Shown one piece after another: positions 11,601 to 22,400 of a stretch of DNA of 64,000 bases. Origin of the DNA: Zelonia costaricensis. Lineage: Eukaryota > Euglenozoa > Kinetoplastea > Trypanosomatida > Trypanosomatidae. The notes beneath the pieces were generated by a model. It saw only the letters and a program-made list of their open reading frames with translations. It ran no database searches and was not told the origin of the DNA. Every line of letters begins with the position of its first letter. Position 1 is the first letter of the stretch. The position numbers and the translations under genes were made by a program. The stretch spans positions 1 to 64,000 of the forward strand of contig JASAOO010003553.1 in assembly GCA_030849075.1 (NCBI GenBank). The letters are read 5' to 3'.

Positions 11601-14600
11601 ACAGTCTTGAGGCACTTTGCGTGTCCCTCTTCGTCTCTCGCTCTCCGCAGTCTCTATATACTCGTAGACACACACGTAACACACACACACACACAAACAG
11701 CCCCCGCCTCTCGTGTGCGTCTATTCTGTCTCGCTCCCCCCCCCCCGCGTCGAAGTCATCTTCTGCGGCTACACGGAGCGGGCGTCCTCGTGCGGTCAAG
11801 AGGGCAAGCGGAAACCCAAATTCACAGCGCACCCAGAAGCGGCGCTCAGCAAGCTCGACAACAGCGAGAAGAACAAAGAAACAAAGAAGGGCAATCCGCA
11901 AACATACAAAAAAAAGCCGACACGGTAGCCGAGGCGGCTGGTGTTGGACAAGGGCTAAAGTCCCACCGTGTCCCCTTTCTGTTTTCTTGTTTTGCTCCCT
12001 TCAATTGCTTTTGCCGGATCTCGTGAAAGCCCTACTGGGATTCTGCTGTCCGCCAGCTCAGTGTTTCCCCGTGCACACCAAAAAACTCGTTCTCGTCCCC
12101 CCTCTGTTTTTCTTCCACTGTGTCCGTTCCACTCGACACCCTGCAGCTGCCTGCGGATCTGTCCTCCCCTCCCCCCCGCTCCCCCCTCGCGCACATTCGC
12201 ATCGCAGACAAATACCCTTCGCCTTTTTTCCCTTTTCAGCTGCTGCGCTGTGCTGAACTCAGCTTTTCGCTCCTCGTTTCCTTTTGCGCTAGTTGCTGGC
12301 GTTTTCTCCTTTGTCACCACTGACGTCCATCGTGTCTCTCGTACTCTGCTCTCTTTCTTTCCCGTCGCTTCAGGCACTCCGCTCACCATCTCTCTCCTCG
12401 CCGTCTTCGCTTCTCTGCCGTCACTTGTGTTGTTCTTGTTGTTCTCCTGCCCGCCCGTCGCGTGGAGCCAAGTTGTGCCGAAGCGCATTTCTCTTTTGTT
12501 GTTGCGTTTTGTGTTCTCCCCCGGCCGCCTCCTGGCGTTTTCTGACGAATTCCTCCTTGTTCCTCTATCTTTGCTGTATTCGCGTGCCGCACGTGGCGTC
12601 ACTCGCCGTTTTCGCTTCCCCAAGCCACCACCACCATCACGAGCCTCTTTCGTTCCCTTCTCCTGTACTCGTGTCTCTTCGACCGACGCGTGCCGCTCCC
12701 CCCCTCTCTCTCTCTCTCTCCATCACCCCACCCCCTTCTCGTCCTCTGCAACTCCTTCCCCTCGGTTGCCTCCTGTCCTGTGCTGGCGCTTGCGACATCG
12801 TCTCCTCACGCCTCGTCCGCCGCACATCATTGCTTCACCTGCCGTGCGGCGGTATCTCCGCCGGTGCTGCTCGCCTTTTCGCATCGCTGCGAGCCGTGTG
12901 TTCACACAGGGCGTCTGCGTCGACTTGCGCTGCGGCCCCTTCCCTCCCCCCCTCCCCCTCCACCGTCGTGACTAAGGAGAAACGCAAGAGCAACAATCAG
13001 CAACATCGCAGTCTCCATACCTCTGTTCCCATTCTCCGTTGCTGTGCGCCCCCCCCCTCTCCCCACCGCTATTGTTTCGTCCTCCTGCTGCTCCTTCCCC
13101 CTTCCCGGTTACGCCGGCTCGCTCGCCGCCCTTTGCGGTACCAGTCTACGCCCCCTCCCCCCCACCCCTCTTTACCGGGAGGGTGCTCAGCCACGACCGG
13201 TGTTGTTCCCCTGTGTGTCGTGTCCTCTCTTTCCACGCCTCCTGGCCTCCCCCTTCTCCCCTTTCCCGGACTCTCGTCTGCTCCGCCCCTTTTCTTGACT
13301 TCTTCTTCAGTTTTTTTTTATTTTACTGAGTCTGCCTTCCCTGCTGCTGCTGCTGCCACGTCGGGTGCCTTCGTGTGTGTGTGTGTGTGCGTGTGTGTGA
13401 GGACTTTTCCGTCTCTCCGTTCCGCCCTCGCGCTACTTCTCGCCACCCGCTGCGCGCGTCCTCCTTCTCGCCTTGACCTGCTTTTGTTTCCTGTTTTAGT
13501 TTTGTGCTGTTACCGCGTCTGTTTTCTCCTCTTCTTTCTTGCTCTCTTCACCCCCTCGTCCGCGGCTCCGCGTACCCGTCCCGCGCAGCTGCACGGCGTG
13601 CCACTGCGTGCCACACAACAGGAGGAACAACAAGAAAGACACGAGGAACGTGTGCTACGGGGTGAGAAGCTCACGAAGTGGCACCTTGCCTTCCACCACC
13701 TCACCTGCTCTCCAACACTCTCCGCGTATCGCTCCCCGAGCTGGGCCCCGTGCGGCGTCCTCAGAGACCCACCCGGGAAGCTCCGTCACACGTAATATCG
13801 CAAACGCCTAGACACACACACACACGGTCGTGAAGACGGCAACGTGGACAACGGGGTCGATCAGGCAGTGCGTACAGACCCGCTAGGAGCTCGCCGTCTG
13901 CAGGTGTCGAGCGTCCGCGAAGCTGGCTGGCTGGTTGCCTCCTTTGCTCCTACTCGTTGTGTTGGGTTGCTCCCTGTCCACAACTTCGTGTGTGGTGTTC
14001 TGTGCCGCCTATTTGATCTCTCTTTTTGTGGGTTCGTGTGTGTGTGTGTGTCTGTGTGTATTTTTGTGTGTTTGCGTGTGTGTGAATAAGTAGGTCAACG
14101 CCAACGAGAAGCGAGAACGTGTCGCCGCAACGGTGCGAATACGCGCAGCTCACGTCACCGCCTGCGAGCGTCCCTAGTTTTCGTTTTGTTTTGTTCTCTT
14201 CTTTCTCCTTTTCTTTCGCTCTTTTTTTTTGTAGTTTGGTCTCCACTTCGTCCTTCGCCTTCTCATATCGCCTTCTCCTTTTCATCGTCCGTCGAGTCGA
14301 TTTGTCCGCCCCGCTGTCTGCCCGTTCCCCCGTGAGCTGCGCGATCGTCTTCCCCGCGGCTCCCACCTACACTCTCCCTTTTCTCACAACCGCAGCCGTC
14401 GCCGTCGTCGGGGCACTGAGGGCATCTGGTTTGCCCTTTTTTTCAGCGGCTGACTCTGCTCCTGTGTGCGTTGTGTTCTTCTTTTTTTTTTTGTTCGCTT
14501 TAGCTTTCTCCTTTTACTGTGAGAGTGTGGGTGCGTGCCCTTACTCCCCTCTCTGTGTGCGTGCGCGTTTGCGTTTGCTTCCTCCCCGTGACTGCGGGCA

Positions 14601-16354
14601 CGGACTTCACTTTTGCCGTTCGGGTGCTTTTTTGTTTGTTGGTTTGTTTGTCATATTTGCTTTCTTCGTGTTGTGCCATATTTCACGACCGCCTCGCATC
14701 CCCCCCCCCCCCCTCCCCAGACTCCCCTTTCCTTCTCTCTGCTCTGACAACGCGTCTCCTTTTCCAGCTCCTTCTGGCTTTTACTGACCAACTCCGCTGT
14801 GACATCTTCGCCACCGTCGGAGGAGCGCATCCCTGATTGTGTGTGGGCAGGTGTAGAGCAGAGGAGGCAGAGACTTGAGGCAGAGTTGCGCTCTTCACAA
14901 ACGTCGCGTCCGCTGTGTGTGTGTGTGTTTTCTTTGTCTCCACGGCTGCTGTTCTTGACGGACTCGTCGCTGAAAGGTAAGTGTTCTTGGCGTGCGCTGT
15001 GACAGAACTGTGTGTCACTTTCGCGCCACTTCGCGTCCCCCCCCCCCCCACCACATCACCCGCACACGCAGCTCACGCGGGACCCGCAACGAGAGCAGTA
15101 AGGCGCTTTGTTACCCCCCCCCTTCGTTCGTCCCTGTCTCTGCGTCTTCCCGCTCTCCCACTGTTCTTTTCTTCTGCTTCTTGTGCGTGTGTCGTGGTTT
15201 CTCCTCTTTGACATCATTTCGATTCCGATTGCTCTTTGATCCAGTTCTCCCTTTCCGTGCCTTCAACCGTTCTTTTTTTTTTGTTTTGCTACTCTCTGCT
15301 CTCCTGTTTCACTTCTCCCCTCAACTGACTCCCTTCCCCAGACCCGCTTCCCGCCTCTCTGCCTCCCCTCCGCCCCTTTCTTTCTGTATTCCTTCTCGCT
15401 TCGTCGACTCTCTCTCCCCCCGCCCCACCTTCCTCTACGCTCGGTGTCTTGTCCTGTATCACGGTGTTATCGAGGCCGATCCCCTCTCCGCTGCTGAAGA
15501 GAACAAAGCGAGAACAACAGCAACAACGAGAAAGAGTGGCCACCATCGTCGAGCGGTGTCGTCTCGTGTACCGGCGGCGACACTCTCCTCTTTTTTTTTC
15601 CTTATAAGCGGCACCCGCACACGTCTCTCTGCGCGTTGAGGGCCGTTGAGTTTCCCCGTCGCGCGCCTGCTCCACCACTCGACCTTTTTTTAGTTGCTCT
15701 TGTCTTTTTCTTTTCTCGCCGCTCCCTTCGCCCGCCTCGCTCGAACCTGCGCGCACGCCTCCACACCTCGGCCGTGTTTCCCCTTTCTTGTTTCGTTTCG
15801 ATTTTTTCTTTTTTGCAAAACGCTTTTGTGACACCGTGTGTGTTCGTTTGTTTTGTTCTCTCCTATTCCCCCCCTCCCTCTCTCCACTCACAGCTTCCCC
15901 GCTGTGGCTGTCTGTCGCATTGTCATTTTTTTTTTTTTTTTCAAGTGGCTGCGTACGTCCCGTGCCGCGCTCGCCGAGCTTTGCGGCGACCTACTGTGGT
16001 GGTGTGGAAAGCGAACCAAGTTACTGCAGGTCTTTTGGTGCGTGCAGAAAGGGGGCACCTTCGCCCGAGGAGAAGAAAGAGAAGGACAGAGGAAGAAGAA
16101 GAGGGTTGGGGCGCCGACAGCGCTGACTGTGGAGTAGCACACACGATAAGGTGGGCTGCTACGGTGTCGGTTACGAGTGGGCGCGCAGGACGCGACATCC
16201 TGTTCTTTCTGTGGGGTTTTGTGTGCGTGTGTTTTTTTTGTTTTTCCTGCTTGTGCGAAACAGTGTGTGTTTTGTGTGTGTGCGTGTGCGTGTTTGTGAC
16301 TCACGTGATCTGCTGCAGGGCTCTTCGCGTTGACCTGTTGACGTAGTCGCTGGC

Positions 16355-16465
16355 ATTTTTTTTTTTGCTTCATTTTTTTGGCTTCTTCTGTTTGCGTCCT
16401 CGCCTCTGGTCCCTCCCTGCTGTTGGAGTTCTCTTTCTTTGTGTTGTTGTTTCTCTCGTTCGCAG
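16355..16465 (+). promoter_or_regulatory. Polypyrimidine tract and spliced-leader acceptor of the HECT ligase gene
   Basis: A T-rich then CT-rich tract ends with TTCGCAG at 16465. This places a spliced-leader addition site 24 bases before ATG 16490, which also supports that start over the upstream in-frame codons. Confidence 0.7.
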
Positions 16466-16489
16466 CCGACGCACCACACACAGGCAGAA

Positions 16490-19400
16490 ATGGACGTCGG
16501 CGTCTACGACCCAAAGGTGCAGGTGAAGGCGGTGGCGACGGAACTGAAGGTCATGAACGCGTCACGGCTCTTCGATGCCGTGGACGTCATGTCGACCTCG
16601 CTCGTGATGGGCTTCGAGCGCTACCTGCGTAAGTTCGACTCCGCCACGGCAATTCCGCTGCTGGCCGACGTGTGCGAGACGTTCATCACGGAGAACACGC
16701 AGGGCGACCTGCTCGTCATCACGCTGCGTGCGCTCTCGCTCATCATGGAGCACGTGCCCTCCTCGTACGAGGCAGCCCAACCCTTTCACGCCGCCCTCAT
16801 GCAGCTCTCCTCCAAGGCGATCCACCGTGCGCTGTGCAACGAGTGGAAGTTCGGCCAGTCCAACAACGCCAGCATGATCGAGGAGGGCCTGCGCGTCATG
16901 CGATTCATCAGCAAGGATGACATCACCGGCGAGCTCATCCAGCACGCCCTCGTCGGGGACCTGCTTACGTTGTGCACCGACCCCCTGCCCCTCGTCGCGC
17001 GCCAGGCACTGGAGACGCTGTTCATGATGAGCGGCAAGGTGGTGATGCCGTCGGAGCTGGAGAAGCCGGCCCACTCCGTCGCAGCCGGCCTCTTCTCCTT
17101 CTTCAAGTCGAAGAGGAAGACGGCCACGCGGGGCGGCGGCGACAGCGGCGGCAAAAACGGCGCCAACGCCCGGGCGGCGGCGGCGGAGGACATTGTGCCC
17201 TACGCCGACCACCCGACCGTCGTGCAGGTCGAGAACGTCATCGCGCCGCTGTTGGTCTCGCTCGTGGAGCAGTACGCCCGGATGCTGGCGTCCAACCCGG
17301 AGCGGTGGTGCCTGCTGGAGCTGTCGCTGCAGTGCCTCGGCACCCTAATTGAGCGTGCCCTCATCTGCCACCGCCCCCACACGGCCCGCGCCCTCGCCTC
17401 ACCGCTGCTGCCCAAGATCCTCTTCCAGCTGATGATCAGCACGGAGTCGAACGTCACCCTCGAGCCAAGCGTCCGCTTCGAGCGCGTGCTGCTGTGCGAG
17501 ACAACGCTGACGCTGCTCACCAACTGCCACCGCAACTTGATGCTGGAGAGCGTGCAGCTGCCGGAGGCGCGGCAGTTCTTCCGGCTCATTCTCGAAGACG
17601 CCTCGGACGAGATTACGAACCTGCTCGACGACCCGTTTCCGCGCGCCGTCATCGCCACCCGCAGCACCCAGCGGCGCGACAAGGACCACATCACCTCGAT
17701 CGCGGCCCTGCAGCTCTTTGTGCTGGCCTGCCCCGCTGTGCCGCCCGACGCGTTCGGGTTGAAGCCGAAGCTGGTGCTTCCAGTGCACCAGTGGATGTGG
17801 GAGGACGAGCTGCGGCACAACAACCGCCTCATCGAGGAGCAGTGCGTCTGCCTCGAGACGAGCTGGACGCGGCTCGACCACCACTCCCGCATTTCCGTCC
17901 ACCTCAAGCAGCTCGACGCGGACTTGCGCAGCATGACGATGTCGAAGGGCTCCCGCGGCGGGCACCGCAACATCTGCCGCGCGTACGTCCCGTTCGTGTA
18001 CCACTTCGCCGACGAATCCGCGCTGCGGCCCATCGTCGCAGTGAAGGAGGCCGGGCCCTGCGCGGTGGATGGCACGACGCTCGTCTGGAAGCCCGTCAGC
18101 AGCGGCCACTCAAAAACGAACGGCGGTAGCGCCGTCGTCACGGCACCTCGGGACTCGGACGCCGCGGGCGGTGGCGGTGCGGGGGGCGCTGGGGCCAGTC
18201 CGAGCGGCTCGGGTCGGCGCAGCCGCCACAAGGGCACGGTCAGCCCGCAGCCGTCGTCGGAGGGCGGAGCCACGATCGGGGTGGCGTCGGCGGCGTCGAT
18301 GGTGGTGCTGAACACGCAGCTCGAGGTGCCCGAGACGCACATCTCACTCGCGGAGCTCTACTTCAGCTCCCTGTGCGTGTTTGCCAAGAACACGTCGGGG
18401 CAGATGGCGAAGCAGGTGGCGACGTGCGCGTGTGCGTCGGTGCTGCAGCTCATGTTCCTCTCAAGCGCGGCGGAGCGGTTTGAGGAGCTGATGGAGAAGG
18501 CGGTGGTGCCCATGTGCGAGATGTACCGCGAGGCCCTCATCTCGGCCGACAAGGCGACCAAGGCGGTGGTGCTGACGATGATTGAGTGGATGTTGTACCA
18601 CCCGATGGCCGAGCCGTGCGAGTTTACCGAGAGCGCGCTGCGCTGCGGCCTGCTCGACCAGCTCGACATTGTGTCGAAGACGACGCTGCTCGTGCGGGAC
18701 AAGCCGACGCGGACGGCGACACTGGCCGAGAAGGCCAGCGCACTGGCAAACTGCATTGTCGACAAAATCAAGGACCGCCGCGCCACCCTGTCTGGCGGCG
18801 CCGGCACCAACGCGAACATCCGCAACAACACCGCACTGGGCGGCGCCTTTTTGTCGTCGACGATGTTGAGGGTGCAGAGGGTGCTGGACGAGCTGCGGCG
18901 GTGCCAGTGCGGCGTGCCAGGCGGGGCGGTGGTGGCGACGCTGGCGTCTAGCACCGCCGCCGCCGCGGTGCCCCCGTCCGGCTCAAAAGCGCGCGCCGAC
19001 ACGCACGAGCGGAGCGTTCGCGAGCTTCTCCGCATCTTCGACGAGGCGACCGACATCACCGCCTACGAGGTCTTCAACGTTGGCTTTGCGACGACGCTGC
19101 TCTACTACCTGCTCGGCGACCGCACCCCCGAGGAGCTCGTCGGCGACGCGGTGGTGTACGCCTCTGGCGCCTCCGCCTCGACCTTCACGCGCGACACCGT
19201 CGCCAAGCCCGACTCCACCACCGGCCCACTCGACCGAAAAGCGTCCTCGTGGGCGAGCATGATGGCGAGCGGCATGAATGTGGCTGACATCCTGGCGATG
19301 TACGTTGTGGAGAAGCGCCTGCGGTGCCTGATGCAGTGCGCCGTGACCTACCCCGCCGGCATGCGCCGCATCGTCGCCATCCTCGTGGCGAACCTTCCGT

Positions 19401-22400
19401 TGCAGAGCCACCTGCCGCTCGTCGAGTCCGTCGTCACGTACGACAAGGTCGTGTGCAAGACGCCGCTGCAGGCGCACCAGGCGCTGTGCCTTATTGCCCC
19501 CCTCATCACGCTCTGCGGCGACGCGGGGCGGCGCATCGCAGCGGCGATCAAGCCGGCCAGTGATGCCGACGCGCCTGCCGCGCTGGTCGGGAACGGCAGC
19601 TCCGGGGCGGCCGCCGCGGCGGCAGCAGCCGGAGCGGCACCGTCCCCCTCCTCCGTCAGTGCTGCTGCGCCAGCGACGGCGGCTGGCAGTGCTCGGGAAG
19701 CGGCGGCGCAGCGGCTCCTCGGGTCCGCCGCGTCGTCGCCGTCGCGCGGGGCGACAGGGCAGGCGCGTGCCACCAGTGCGGCCAACGTTGCTCGGCTGGC
19801 GAAGGACTGCTGCATGTCGGGCCACCGCCTGCACTACATGGAGCGCTACGCCCAGATGCGTCGCTGCGACAAGTGCAACCGCAACATGTACGGCGGCCAC
19901 AACTGCCGCGTGTGCAACTACGACGTCTGCGAGACCTGCTACCCGGGCTACAGCGGCAACGTGGAGCTGATTCGCTCCATGCTCGCGATGGAGCGCAACC
20001 GCGTGCACCTGTGCGTCACGATCGGGGACCTGGAGCGGTGGTTCCGCACCGGGTCGACGTCGACCAAGGGCACGCAGCAGGCGCCAACCTCGCAGTCCTC
20101 GCTGCACCACCTCGAGCGCTTCACCACGCGCGTGCTCACGTTTCTGAAGCGCTACTCGGCCGCCGCCGATGCCGGCTCCTTTGCCGCCATGCCACGGGTC
20201 GGCGGCAGCAGCGGGACGTCGGCGACGACGGCGTTCATTGCTCACGTCAACCCCGCCGCCGGCACGCAGCAGCCGCTCGAGCTGGCGGAGAGGCTGCTGA
20301 GCCACCCGGAGGTGGTGCGCCGGCTGACGTACAAGTACCTGTCGGGCTTTGCCACGCGCGGGGCGCTGATGGATGAGGGCACGCCTGTCACCCCGGAGCA
20401 GAGCGCCGCGTTCGATGCGATGGTGATGACGGTGCTGCCGACCCTGGCGGAGCGACGGGCCGCGGAGGAGTTGGTGCAGGAGGCGGTGGAGGAGCGGTAC
20501 CAGCTCTACCGTGCCTCGTGCGGCATGCTGCCGTACCAGGAGACGGTGCTGAGCACTCTGTACCGCCGCGCCTTCGCCCTCGGCGATCTGCAGGTTCTGT
20601 TGCAGCTGGAGAACTGCCTGCTGCGGCTGGACGGCACGGGGGACGAGCCGCTGACGCTGCAGGCGAACAGCTCCGTGGCGGTGGCGAACCCCGCCGCCCC
20701 GACCACGCGCCGCATTGCGAACTCCAAGGTCATGAAGAAGGTGAAGTCCGTCATGTCGCCGCTGACAGCCGTCGGTGCCGGCTCCTTCAACAGCTCCGCG
20801 GTCACGGGGGCGGCGGCAGGGCAGCCGGTCACGGGCTTCGTCGAGAAGTCCGTCGAGGTGCGCGAGTTCGACGGCCACCGCGTCGCGCTGGACCAGACCT
20901 ACGTCTTCCACCACTTCGAGAGCGACGCCGCGGGGAGCTGCGCCTGCGGGGCGCACACGCGCGCCGAGTTCCACACAGAGGAGCCGCCGGCGCTGACCTT
21001 CACGGCGCCCGACTTTGCACACCGGACGGACATGCTGCTGCTGATGGTGCTGCACCGCGCCCTTTTCGAGGAGACGCACGGCACGATCGCGTACGCAGCC
21101 GAGGCGAAGAAGATCTTCGGCGAGGACGGCGACAGCGTCTTTGAGAACAACACCATCACAACGACGGTGGTGCGCTCACTCGAGGCGTCGGCGCTGCGGG
21201 TGAGCATGCTGCCCCCGTGCTACGCCTTGCCCCGGTGGGTGAACTTTCTGCTGCGGGAGGGGCGCTTCCTCATTCCCCTGACCGTGCGTGCGCGCGTCTC
21301 GCGCTTCCTCGCGTACGGCGCGCGGCGTGCCTTCATTCAGCACATGCGCGTCTTCCGCAACCAGCGCAACGACCGCGCCGTGGCAATTCTGCCCGGCGAG
21401 TGGGCGAAGCTGTCGAACCACAAGTTCTCCGTTAGCCGCGACGCCTTTGTGCGGGACGCGTACACGATGCTGCGCAAGTGCGCTGACGCACGCTTCCCCA
21501 TTTCCGTGGAGTTCAAGGGCGACGTGGGCGTCGGCCAGGGGCCGACGGCGCAGTTCTACACGCTGCTCGCGATCGAGGCGAGCAAGCGCGCTGCGGGCCT
21601 GTGGCGCGTGTCGAGTGAGAGAGCGAATGGTGGCGGCAGCGCGACCGCGTCGCCTCTGACGCCCGGGAAGGCGCCGTCGGCAGTCACAGCGCCGCTGTCC
21701 GTAGGCCCGCCCCCGGCCTCCCTCCCGCCCCGTCGCAGCAGCGTGACGCCCACCGTCTCGCCGTCGCGGACGTCGGCGTCGCGGCCGGGTTCGTTCACGC
21801 CGCGGCTGGGCAACGCCACGCGGCCGCCTTCTGTCGTCGTCAGCGCCGCGCCAACGCTCACGTCCTCGCGTGCCTCTGCGCTGTCAGACAACGTGCATGT
21901 GGTGCCACCCAGCACGAGCGTCTCCTCCAACCCCTCTTTTGTCTCGAAGCCGCAGGACGACGCGTTGCTGGTGCCACCACCAGAGGGCTTCTACCCGCGC
22001 CACCTCGACGGCGTGCGTCGCTACCTCGACGACATCGAGAGCATCCCGACGACGCCGCTCCTGCGCCGCAGCCACAGCCGCACCCTGCGTGACGACTACG
22101 CGCCGATGTCGATGAGTCAGAACGGTGCCGGCTCACTGAGTGGGTCGGCGGTGCGCAAGGGCGGCACCTTCGCCGGCGAGTCATCGTCCCTGACTGCCCT
22201 TGTCAACACGAGCAGCGCCCAGCAGCACCACCAGCCGAGCAACAGCTTGAGCAACTCCGCGGTGCAGTACGACCTCACCAAGGCGGCGCTCCTCGTGGAC
22301 AGCAACGTCGGGCTCATGCGCGACTTTGTGCTGGAGCAGCGGGAGCGGGCGAAGACGTACTACGTCATCGGCGCCGCGCTCGGCCGCGCCTTTCTCGACG

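Larger units (their letters stand above)
10072..16489. other. Very long (6.4 kb) spacer without a convincing gene
   Basis: No frame on either strand shows both an ATG-led body and the coding composition of neighbouring genes. Frames of 200-500 codons on the + strand are Ser/Pro/Leu/Phe-rich readings of CT-rich DNA. The stretch includes GT runs (about 10119-10146, 13373-13399, 14035-14085), C runs (11380, 11560-11600, 14699-14713, 15038-15049), T runs (14221, 14480, 15928) and the single N at 11572. It ends in a strong polypyrimidine tract and AG for the HECT gene. It is either a very long UTR and intergenic region or the home of non-coding RNAs not recognisable by eye. Confidence 0.6.

Noticed and set aside
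11968..13795. Large + strand frames of 335 and 500 codons
   Set aside because: Ser/Pro/Leu/Phe-rich translation of CT-rich DNA with no coding bias, no ordered domain and overlapping competing frames.
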